From NCBI GenBank assembly GCA_900554585.1, contig USHS01000006.1:1-18200 (forward strand): a stretch of DNA of 18,200 bases. The letters are read 5' to 3'. This DNA comes from an uncultured Collinsella sp. (GTDB lineage Bacteria; Actinomycetota; Coriobacteriia; Coriobacteriales; Coriobacteriaceae). Below the pieces are notes generated by a model. The model ran no database searches, was not told the DNA's origin, and saw nothing but the letters and a program-made list of their open reading frames with translations. The translations under genes and the position numbers were made by a program. Below, piece after piece: positions 12,856 to 18,200 of the stretch (the first letter of the stretch is position 1; every line of letters begins with the position of its first letter).

Positions 12856-14229
12856 ATGGACATAACCATCTCCCTTATCACCACCCTCGTTTTGACCCTC
12901 ATCAACGGCTACTTCTCTATGTCCGAGATGGCGCTCACCACGGCCAAGCGCGCCGTGCTGGAGCACGAGGCCGAGGAAGGCGACAAGCGCGCCGAGCGTG
13001 CCATTAAGCTGGCTGCCGACTCCGACCAGCTGCTCGCCACCATCCAGGTTGCCATTACGCTCGTGGGCTTCGCCTCGTCCGCCGTCGCCTCGACGAGTCT
13101 GTCCGACCCGCTCGCCACGTGGCTCATGAGCTTTGGCATCGCGCCGCTCTCCGCCATCGCGCGCGGCCTGGCGCCGGTCATCATCACCGTCGCGGTCGCC
13201 TTCGTATCCATCGTGATCGGCGAGCTCGTCCCCAAGCGCATCGGCCTGGCCAATGCCGAGGGCGTGTCCAAGCAGGTCGTGGGCCCGCTTTCCGTGTTCC
13301 AGAAGATCGCCCGTCCGCTCGTGTGGCTGACTGGCGCTTGCTCCGATGGCCTGGCCCGCATCCTGCGCATCAAGAGTGCCGACGACCGCCAGAACGTCTC
13401 GGAAGAAGAGATCAAGTACATGGTCTCGGAGCAGGACGACCTGCTCGACGAGGAAAAGCGCATGATCCACGAGATCTTCGACCTGGGCGACACCGTTGCC
13501 CGCGAGGTCATGGTGCCGCGCGTGGACACCACCATGTGCGAGGACGACGAGACGGTCGCCGACGTGCTGTCCACCATGCGCCAGACCGGCTTTAGCCGCA
13601 TCCCCGTCTATCACGAGGATCCCGACAACGTCGCCGGCATTGCGCACATCAAGGACCTGATTCAGCCCGCGCTCGACGGCAAGGGCGACCAGCCCATCGC
13701 CGGTTTTTTGCGCGACGCCACCTTTGTGCCCGACACCAAGGACATCCTGCCGCTGCTGTCCGAGATGCAGACCTCTCACGACCAGATCGTGGTGGTCGTG
13801 GCCGAGTACGGCGGTACGGCCGGCATTATCACCATCGAGGACATCGTCGAGGAGATCGTCGGCGAGATCGAGGACGAGTTCGACCCCGACAACAAGTATC
13901 TCACGCGCCTTTCGCGCCGCGAGTGGCTCGTTGATGGGCGTTTTTCGTGCGATGACGCGATTGAGCTTGGTTGGCCGCTCGAGGAAAGCGATGATTATGA
14001 GACCATCGCCGGCTGGATTTTGGAGCTTTGCGACTCGGTGCCCGACATCGGAGAGGTGTTTGAGGTTGCAGGGTACAAGTTCAAGGTGCAGTCGATGCGT
14101 GGCCAGCGCATCTCGCTCATCCGCGTGATCGCTCCGGCCGAAACCGATAAGAAGGATTCCGAGTCTTCGGCAGAGAAGCCGGCGACGTCGGGTGCGGGCT
14201 CTGTGGATCCGCACGATGGCGACGAGTAG
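12856..14229 (+). CDS. CNNM/CorC-HlyC family transporter (DUF21, CBS pair, CorC_HlyC)
   Basis: This 457-residue protein has the standard three-part plan. The DUF21/CNNM membrane domain covers about 1-170, with helices near 5-25, 58-82 and 103-125 and the conserved GELVPKRIGLANAE (122-135). A CBS pair follows (about 215-335: MVPRVDTTMCED, RIPVYHEDPDNVAGIAH, VVVVAEYGGTAGIITIEDI). The CorC_HlyC domain (about 348-425; LVDGRFSCDDAIELG, GEVFEVAGYKFKV) and a charged tail end the protein. The family takes part in Mg2+/Co2+ homeostasis, probably as Na+-coupled Mg2+ exporters. I chose the ATG at 12856, which starts the first helix directly; the longer frame runs back into the HlyIII gene. The gene at 14254 follows after 24 bases and is probably cotranscribed. 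Confidence 0.94.
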   Translation: MDITISLITTLVLTLINGYFSMSEMALTTAKRAVLEHEAEEGDKRAERAIKLAADSDQLLATIQVAITLVGFASSAVASTSLSDPLATWLMSFGIAPLSAIARGLAPVIITVAVAFVSIVIGELVPKRIGLANAEGVSKQVVGPLSVFQKIARPLVWLTGACSDGLARILRIKSADDRQNVSEEEIKYMVSEQDDLLDEEKRMIHEIFDLGDTVAREVMVPRVDTTMCEDDETVADVLSTMRQTGFSRIPVYHEDPDNVAGIAHIKDLIQPALDGKGDQPIAGFLRDATFVPDTKDILPLLSEMQTSHDQIVVVVAEYGGTAGIITIEDIVEEIVGEIEDEFDPDNKYLTRLSRREWLVDGRFSCDDAIELGWPLEESDDYETIAGWILELCDSVPDIGEVFEVAGYKFKVQSMRGQRISLIRVIAPAETDKKDSESSAEKPATSGAGSVDPHDGDE

Positions 14230-14253
14230 GGCAAGGAAGAGTAGGGGAGAGTT

Positions 14254-15087
14254 ATGGCAGGCCTGTTCAACATCCTTAAGGTCACCGTCAGCGAGGACAA
14301 GATCTGCGCGCATGTGCTGGTGAACCCCGGCATGCCGCTCATGACCTCGGAGGATATCGAGGCCACGGCGCGCGTGTATTACCTGGTGCCGGCGATTGCC
14401 AAGCACCTGTGCCTGGGTGATTCCGGTCGCGAGTTCCAGGACTGCATGGGCCAGACCGAGCTTTGCCATCTGCTTGAGCATGTGACGGTCGAGCTCATGA
14501 ACGAGACCGGTCTTGCCGGTAGCATCTCGTGCGGCCGCACGCGCGTAAGCGAGCACGACGAGCGCGTCTTTGAGGTTGAGCTTTCGTGCCCCGACGACGC
14601 GCTGGCCATCGGTGCGCTGTCGTCGGCAACCTTTATGATGGACTGGGCGTACCTGCACGCCGACCAGCCTGCCCCCGACGTGGAGGGCACGGTCGCGGGC
14701 CTGCGCAACCTGGTACTGGGCATGCGCGCCGAGGCCGAGGGCAAGGATCCTCACGAGGCCGTCGCCGCTGCGAACGGCGAAGATGCTGCCGAGGACGAGG
14801 GCGCTGACGAGGGCGATGTGCCGGTCGACGCCGAGCCCGTTGCCGATGCGACCGCCGAGCCCGTTCCCGCCGAGCCCCAGGGCGTCCCCAACTTTGACGA
14901 CGAGCCCCAGGTGGCGATTGATACCGAGGGCGCGGTTGCCGAGAACCACGAGGCCTCCGCTGCCGTCTTTGGCGGTGCGGCGACGGTTCCGGCAGGACCT
15001 GCGCATGAGGGCGGTCTGCCGCTCGTGGACGGCGCCGGCGAGGACCCGGGTGCCACGGTGGCCATGCCGGCTATGCCCCAGGAGTAG
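14254..15087 (+). CDS. Standalone cyanophycin synthetase N-domain-like HxxEH protein
   Basis: This 277-residue protein is not a family I can name with certainty. The first 140 residues follow the pattern of the N-terminal domain of cyanophycin synthetase CphA1: LVPAIAKHLCLG (44-55), then CHLLEHVTVELMNETG (71-86) with an HxxEH motif at His72/Glu75/His76 and Glu80, then SCGRTR (92-97), VFEVEL (105-110) and a final Ala-rich helix. The CphA1 pattern I recall is a leucine-proline start, GHVIEHVALEL, FGRTR and VYNVVFEY. The ATP-grasp and Mur-ligase domains are absent. Residues 160-277 are Ala/Glu/Asp/Pro-rich and probably disordered. No signal peptide is seen. The ATG has GGGGAGA upstream and lies 24 bases after the CNNM/CorC stop. 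It could be a small metallohydrolase or a binding protein; function unknown. Confidence 0.75.
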   Translation: MAGLFNILKVTVSEDKICAHVLVNPGMPLMTSEDIEATARVYYLVPAIAKHLCLGDSGREFQDCMGQTELCHLLEHVTVELMNETGLAGSISCGRTRVSEHDERVFEVELSCPDDALAIGALSSATFMMDWAYLHADQPAPDVEGTVAGLRNLVLGMRAEAEGKDPHEAVAAANGEDAAEDEGADEGDVPVDAEPVADATAEPVPAEPQGVPNFDDEPQVAIDTEGAVAENHEASAAVFGGAATVPAGPAHEGGLPLVDGAGEDPGATVAMPAMPQE

Positions 15088-15166
15088 GCCTACGCGTTTA
15101 TCACCATCACGTACCTGCGCCTTTGCCGTACGCAGATGAGCGGAGCGGCAAGTGATGCGCTGCGGG

Positions 15167-15206
15167 TATAATGGACAGCATTCAAACGGTGGGCACCGAC
15201 GTGCCC
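15167..15206 (+). promoter_or_regulatory. Promoter and 5'-UTR hairpin of the YtxH gene
   Basis: A consensus TATAAT (15167-15172) lies in the 136-base gap after the HxxEH gene; the -35 is weak. It is followed by a perfect hairpin GGGCAC-CGAC-GTGCCC (15191-15206), which ends three bases before the AGGAGAGGA ribosome binding site. The hairpin would be in the untranslated leader and may influence translation or mRNA stability. Confidence 0.6.
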
Positions 15207-15223
15207 GCAGGAGAGGAATGATC

Positions 15224-15613
15224 ATGGGTAAGACTTTCAGCTTTGTCTCCGGCGCGCTTTTTGGTGCCGCTGCCGGCGCTATTGTCGGCGTTGCTCTGGC
15301 CCCGCGCTCGGGCGCCGAGACCCGCGCCATGGCTGCCGATATCGCCAACGACGCCTGGGACAATATGCGCGACACCTACGAGCACAGCGCCGAGGAGGCC
15401 CGTGCTGCGGTGAATGACTTTGGCCCGATGGTCGACGCCAAGACCGATGACCTGCGCGCCAAGGTCGACCTGGCCCGCGAGCGCATGGACCAGCTGCGCG
15501 AGCAGCTCAACGACGCCATTTCGGGCGGCAACGTGACGCCTGCCGCCGACGTCGTGGTCGAGAACGCCGTCGAGGCTGATACCGAGGCTGCGGAGCCCTC
15601 GACCGAGGCATAA
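15224..15613 (+). CDS. YtxH domain protein
   Basis: This small 129-residue protein starts with the YtxH glycine-zipper helix (5-27: FVSGALFGAAAGAIVGVALA), followed by APRSGAETR (26-34). That is the hallmark of YtxH proteins linked to general stress in Firmicutes. Residues 38-100 are charged and helical, probably a coiled coil, and the tail is acidic. It is probably a membrane-associated protein with no enzymatic function. I preferred the ATG at 15224, 6 bases after the AGGA site; an ATG at 15218 would abut the site. Its stop shares one base with the start of the PRC-barrel gene (TAATG), so the pair is coupled. This resembles stress operons in which YtxH and surface or metabolism-adaptor proteins go together. 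Confidence 0.88.
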   Translation: MGKTFSFVSGALFGAAAGAIVGVALAPRSGAETRAMAADIANDAWDNMRDTYEHSAEEARAAVNDFGPMVDAKTDDLRAKVDLARERMDQLREQLNDAISGGNVTPAADVVVENAVEADTEAAEPSTEA

Positions 15614-16368
15614 TGCGCGCCGGGGATTTTGTCGGCGCCAAGATCTATCGCAAGCCTACCGAGGACAAGCGCACCAAAAAGGACGGCACGCCGCGCAGCC
15701 CTAAAAAGCTCGGAAAGATTCACTTTCCGGTCTTTACTCCGGGCGGTACGCGCGTGGTCGGCTTTATGGTCCGCCAGTCCGATATCGCGGGCATGATCGA
15801 GCGCCCCGACCGATTCGTAGCGCTCGACGCCATTGGTGTCTACGAGGGCGCCATTGCGGTCGATGACGTCAAGGACACGTACGATGCCGCCGCTGCCAAG
15901 CGCCTCGACATCAACCTGGACGATTGCATCATCTGGGTCGGTATGGACGTGCGCACGGAATCAGGCGACGTCGTGGGCTATTGTTCGGACGTGGAGTTCA
16001 AGCCGCGCTCGGGCATCGTTCAGATGTTCTATGTGACCGCCGGTGCCGCTTCGAGCGTGCTTGTCGGTGACACGCAGGTGCCGCCGACGATGCTGCGCGG
16101 CTACGAGAACGGCGCGATGATCGTCTCGGACGAGGTCAAGGCACTCGGGTATTCGGGCGGCGCGGCCGCCAAGGCTGCCGAGGCCAGTGTCGTGGTGGGC
16201 GATAAGGTCAAAAAGGGCGCCAAGGTGCTCGATGACAAGGGATCGGTCGCCGTGGACAAGGGCAGTCGTGCGCTGGGCAAGCAGCTCGGCAAGACGCGCG
16301 GCATGTTCAAGGCCTTTAAGGACGAATACCAAAAGGCGAGCGGGGGCTCGTCAAAAGCTAGCAAATAG
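15613..16368 (+). CDS. PRC-barrel domain protein
   Basis: This 251-residue protein appears to hold two PRC-barrel-like halves: residues 34-85 (GKIHFPVFTPGGTRVVGFMV to GAIAVDD) and 105-175 (IIWVGMDVRTESGDVVGY, GIVQMFYV, NGAMIVSDE). PRC barrels are small beta barrels used as adaptors in ribosome maturation (RimM), photosynthetic reaction centres and many stress proteins. The last 65 residues are Lys/Ala/Gly-rich with repeated VGDKVKKGAKVL-like segments and are probably flexible and nucleic-acid- or membrane-interacting. The start overlaps the YtxH stop, with GAGG just upstream. There is no membrane helix, so I expect a cytoplasmic partner of the YtxH protein. A strong terminator follows. Confidence 0.82.
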   Translation: MRAGDFVGAKIYRKPTEDKRTKKDGTPRSPKKLGKIHFPVFTPGGTRVVGFMVRQSDIAGMIERPDRFVALDAIGVYEGAIAVDDVKDTYDAAAAKRLDINLDDCIIWVGMDVRTESGDVVGYCSDVEFKPRSGIVQMFYVTAGAASSVLVGDTQVPPTMLRGYENGAMIVSDEVKALGYSGGAAAKAAEASVVVGDKVKKGAKVLDDKGSVAVDKGSRALGKQLGKTRGMFKAFKDEYQKASGGSSKASK

Positions 16369-16389
16369 CGACGTACCAAATGATGGGAG

Positions 16390-16426
16390 GCGAGCCGGAG
16401 ACATGTTGCTCCGGCTCGCTGTGTTT
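16390..16426 (+). terminator. Intrinsic terminator of the YtxH-PRC operon
   Basis: GCGAGCCGGAG (16390-16400) pairs perfectly with CTCCGGCTCGC (16409-16419). The 11-bp stem has an 8-base loop and is followed by TGTGTTT. Confidence 0.85.
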
Positions 16427-16440
16427 ATGGGGGAGGGCAC

Positions 16441-17847
16441 ATGCGCCAAAACGGATCCAACTTAAACGGGCACTCCGGTGCGCGTCCGACGGCGCGCCGC
16501 GACTTGGGGCAGCTGCCCAGCGGCCAGCGCAAACGCCGCCGTAAGCCCGGCGCGATGTACCTCAACCATAGCCGCGGTTTTAGCGACCGCAGCGCGCGCA
16601 TTGGCAACGGGCGCTCGCCCCGCCGTCCATCCCGTCTACCCTATGCGCTCATCGCCGTGGGCTGCGCGCTCGTGCTGTTTATCGCTGCCGTCGTGGGCTA
16701 CGTCAACCGCAGCGTGGACGTGGAGCTCAACGGACAAAAGACCGCGGTGCGCGTGGGCTCTACGCTGCAGAATCTTATCGACGACCAGGGGCTGACCGAA
16801 ACCTATGACGCGGGCGACCTGCTGGCCGTCGACGACAGCGTGCTCAAGCGTCACGGGGGCGAAAGGCTGTCGGTGAAGGTTGACGGCAAGCGCATAAAAC
16901 AGGGCAAATGGGATAGCCGCGAACTTGAGGGTGGCGAGAAGGTGACGGTCAAGGATGGCCGTAACACCTACGAGAAGCATGAGGTTCAGGCTACGGTTAT
17001 CGAGCCCAAGCTCAAGGTCGAGGGCACGGGTGCTATCGAGTATGTGCAGACGTGGGGCGTTCAGGGCCGCTCCGAGGTGTGGGTTGGTGAGCAGTCGGGC
17101 AAGACGCAGGACCGCGGCGAGGTTGTGCCCGCCACCGATTGCGTCGTTGCGTGCGCCAGCGTGGCGCCCAAGGGCAACGAAAAGTACGTGGCGCTGACGT
17201 TTGACGAGGGTCCGAGCGGTGCGACCAAGCAGATTTTGCAGGTACTCAAGGAAAAGGGCGTCACCGCGACGTTCTTCCTTTCGGGCGATGCGGTCGAGGC
17301 CTCGTCCGCCACGGCCAAGGCGATTGTCGATGCCGGGTGCGAAATCGGATCCAACAGCTACAGCGACGATTCGCTCAAGGGCAAGGACCGTGAGGCGGTA
17401 CGCGAGCAGATCACGAAAGGCACCGATGCGATTAAGTCGGCGACCGGCGTGAAGACGATGCTGCTGCGTGCTCCCTACGCTGCCTTTGACGAGCAAAACT
17501 GGATTGATGCGATGGACCTGGTCTCCGCCGTGGTCTCGTGGAATATTGACTCGGGCGACTGGCTGCTCAACGGTGCCGACGAGCAGGTCTCAACGGTGCT
17601 CGATTCGGTGACGCCGGGCAATATCGTGCTGCTCACCGATAGAGACGAATGCGCCGAGCAGACGCTCGAGGCGCTGCCGCAGATTATCGACGGTCTTGTC
17701 GCCGACGGCTACAAGATCGTGACGCTCAGCGACCTGGTCAAGACGGACACGTCGCTGAGCAAAAAGCTCACCTCGCTGACGAAGGTCACCATGCCCAAGG
17801 ACGCCGTGTTCCCCCAACTTGCCGAGGACGATGACACCACAGAGTAG
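16441..17847 (+). CDS. Membrane-anchored NodB-fold (polysaccharide deacetylase-like) protein with degenerate active site
   Basis: This 468-residue protein has a basic cytoplasmic N-terminus (1-66), one membrane helix (68-88), and an extracytoplasmic region with a DUF348/ubiquitin-like part (about 92-130) and a beta-rich linker to about 240. A carbohydrate esterase 4 NodB domain (about 248-435) follows. The fold is clear: TFDEGPSGATKQILQVL (253-269), GVTATFFLSGDAV, EIGSNSYSDDSL (301-312), LLRAPYAAF (341-349), WNIDSGDW (367-374) and GNIVLLTD (393-400). Active enzymes have TFDDGP, HxxxH and LLHD. Here the metal Asp is Glu256, the two His are Asn305 and Asp309, and the catalytic His is Thr399. 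Arg343 and the Asp/Trp of motif 4 remain. It is probably a peptidoglycan-binding or regulatory pseudoenzyme. A GGGGGAGGG site precedes the ATG, just after a terminator. Confidence 0.9.
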   Translation: MRQNGSNLNGHSGARPTARRDLGQLPSGQRKRRRKPGAMYLNHSRGFSDRSARIGNGRSPRRPSRLPYALIAVGCALVLFIAAVVGYVNRSVDVELNGQKTAVRVGSTLQNLIDDQGLTETYDAGDLLAVDDSVLKRHGGERLSVKVDGKRIKQGKWDSRELEGGEKVTVKDGRNTYEKHEVQATVIEPKLKVEGTGAIEYVQTWGVQGRSEVWVGEQSGKTQDRGEVVPATDCVVACASVAPKGNEKYVALTFDEGPSGATKQILQVLKEKGVTATFFLSGDAVEASSATAKAIVDAGCEIGSNSYSDDSLKGKDREAVREQITKGTDAIKSATGVKTMLLRAPYAAFDEQNWIDAMDLVSAVVSWNIDSGDWLLNGADEQVSTVLDSVTPGNIVLLTDRDECAEQTLEALPQIIDGLVADGYKIVTLSDLVKTDTSLSKKLTSLTKVTMPKDAVFPQLAEDDDTTE

Positions 17848-17884
17848 TCATTGGGTAGTCGTTTAAGAACGTCCCCAATGGCTA
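17845..17884 (+). repeat. REP-like palindromic repeat, copy C (longest)
   Basis: The arms TAGTCATTGGG (17845-17855) and CCCAATGGCTA (17874-17884) pair at 10 of 11 positions around the core TAGTCGTTTAAGAACGTC. The first TAG is the stop codon of the NodB-fold gene, as in copy A. It could fold as a hairpin in the 3' end of the mRNA, but it lacks a T-tract. Confidence 0.75.
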
Positions 17885-17904
17885 TGTCACGGATACGTCA
17901 GCGT

Positions 17905-17967
17905 TTGGTATGCCTGCAATGTGCAGCGCATAAATTCGATGCCGCAGGGCGATGCTGATGCTATAGT
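17905..17967 (+). promoter_or_regulatory. Two candidate promoters for the right-edge leader
   Basis: TTGGTA (17905-17910) and CATAAA (17929-17934), spaced by 18, would start transcription near 17941. An extended -10, TG-C-TATAGT (17959-17967), would start near 17974. A perfect CTGCA-ATG-TGCAG dyad (17914-17926) lies in the spacer of the first. Only the first start keeps the outermost helix of the riboswitch-like fold. Confidence 0.4.
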
Positions 17968-17968
17968 T

Positions 17969-18069
17969 ACTGCGGTTAATGAGGGTCAAGAGAAAGGTTA
18001 CAGGTGAAATCCAAACCTCGACCATACAGTCGATGACCCCATGCAGGTGCTTTTTGCGCATGCACGGGG
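17969..18069 (+). ncRNA. Candidate class-II cobalamin riboswitch
   Basis: The leader folds as nested helices: CTGC/GCAG (17970-17973 with 18043-18046), GGGTC/GACCC (17983-17987 with 18035-18039), AGGTT/AACCT (17995-17999 with 18014-18018) and CGAC/GTCG (18019-18022 with 18029-18032). Between them lie GAAAGG, the L5-like GGTGAAATCC (18003-18012), an ATAC-containing loop and GATG. These match, in order, the elements I remember of class-II cobalamin riboswitches (GAAAG, GTGAAATTC, TTATAC, GAATGCC). A long hairpin follows (18037-18069) with loop TTTTT, which could kiss the GAAA of L5. I have no covariance score. Confidence 0.5.
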
Positions 18070-18123
18070 TGTAAGCGTCGAGCGGCGTGCCGCCCGCGCA
18101 TGCGTATACATATCCAGAAGCCC

Positions 18124-18156
18124 CCGGACGCCGCACGCGCGGCCGCGTCCGGAGGA
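18124..18156 (+). promoter_or_regulatory. Hairpin partly covering a ribosome binding site
   Basis: CCGGACGC (18124-18131) pairs perfectly with GCGTCCGG (18145-18152). The last two G belong to the GGAGGA ribosome binding site (18151-18156), so the hairpin can limit access to it. It may be the expression platform of the leader upstream. Confidence 0.45.
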
Positions 18157-18175
18157 ATAATGATGGGGAGCACCA

Positions 18176-18200
18176 TTGAATTATCTGAGTGAGATGCTCA
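18176..18200 (+). CDS. Possible start of a gene running off the right edge
   Basis: A TTG at 18176, five bases after GGGGAG (18165-18170), opens a frame that reads (M)NYLSEML to the window end. The N-terminus resembles those of aquaporin/glycerol-facilitator proteins, but eight residues prove nothing. An alternative frame from ATG 18160 or 18163, after GGAGGA, gives only the ten-residue peptide MMGSTIELSE, which overlaps it and could act as a coupling leader. Confidence 0.3.

Noticed and set aside
12814..15375. 853-codon open frame on the minus strand
   Set aside because: It runs antisense through the CNNM/CorC and HxxEH genes and shows no fold; it is a codon-bias artefact.
17981..18040. FMN riboswitch (GGTGAAATCC and CGAC...AGTCGATG resemble FMN elements)
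   Set aside because: Only one of the two FMN repeats is present and the nested helix order fits a class-II cobalamin fold better.
18160..18192. Ten-residue leader peptide MMGSTIELSE
   Set aside because: It has a good ribosome binding site, but it is too short to support alone and has no attenuation-type codon run; kept only as an alternative in the right-edge entry.
1..18200. CRISPR array, tRNA, rRNA or insertion sequence
   Set aside because: No regularly spaced repeats, no cloverleaf or rRNA-like sequence and no transposase were seen; the only repeats are the dispersed palindromes.

Overview
The window is 18.2 kb of GC-rich bacterial chromosome. Short intergenic gaps, ATG starts with GGAG-type ribosome binding sites and the gene set suggest a high-GC Actinomycetota. 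My best guess is a Coriobacteriia gut bacterium close to Collinsella; this rests on gene style and a familiar repeat, not on a search. There are 13 complete protein genes, one gene cut by the left edge and one possible gene cut by the right edge. I see no rRNA, tRNA, CRISPR array, transposase or phage gene.

Left part (1-4998): a response regulator and its histidine kinase lie on the minus strand. Divergent from them are an ABC ATPase and two ABC-2 permeases. The order matches two-component-controlled export/resistance cassettes of the LnrJK-LnrLMN type. The kinase appears to be translated from a leaderless mRNA, and the shared upstream region holds a GTGA-N6-TCAC dyad.

Middle part (5114-10745): a LolD/MacB-type ATPase and an 888-residue FtsX-type permease form a second ABC system, closed by a strong terminator. 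A SAM-dependent methyltransferase with different codon use follows. Next come a repeat-rich gap with a decayed membrane-protein fragment and a DUF362-type protein with two 4Fe-4S clusters, ended by a bidirectional terminator.

Right part (10910-18200): a membrane-anchored alpha/beta hydrolase on the minus strand has a promoter covered by repeated operator-like dyads. It is divergent from a HlyIII/PAQR membrane protein. A CNNM/CorC-type protein is followed by a standalone protein that resembles the N-terminal HxxEH domain of cyanophycin synthetase. A YtxH protein and a PRC-barrel protein form a one-base-overlapping pair, and then comes a membrane-anchored NodB-fold protein whose catalytic metal ligands are all replaced. 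The last 230 bases look like the leader of a gene that starts at the right edge; part of it folds like a class-II cobalamin riboswitch.

The strongest leads are the HxxEH protein, the dead NodB protein, the riboswitch candidate, a three-copy palindromic repeat that in two cases contains the stop codon of the upstream gene, and the multi-operator hydrolase promoter.
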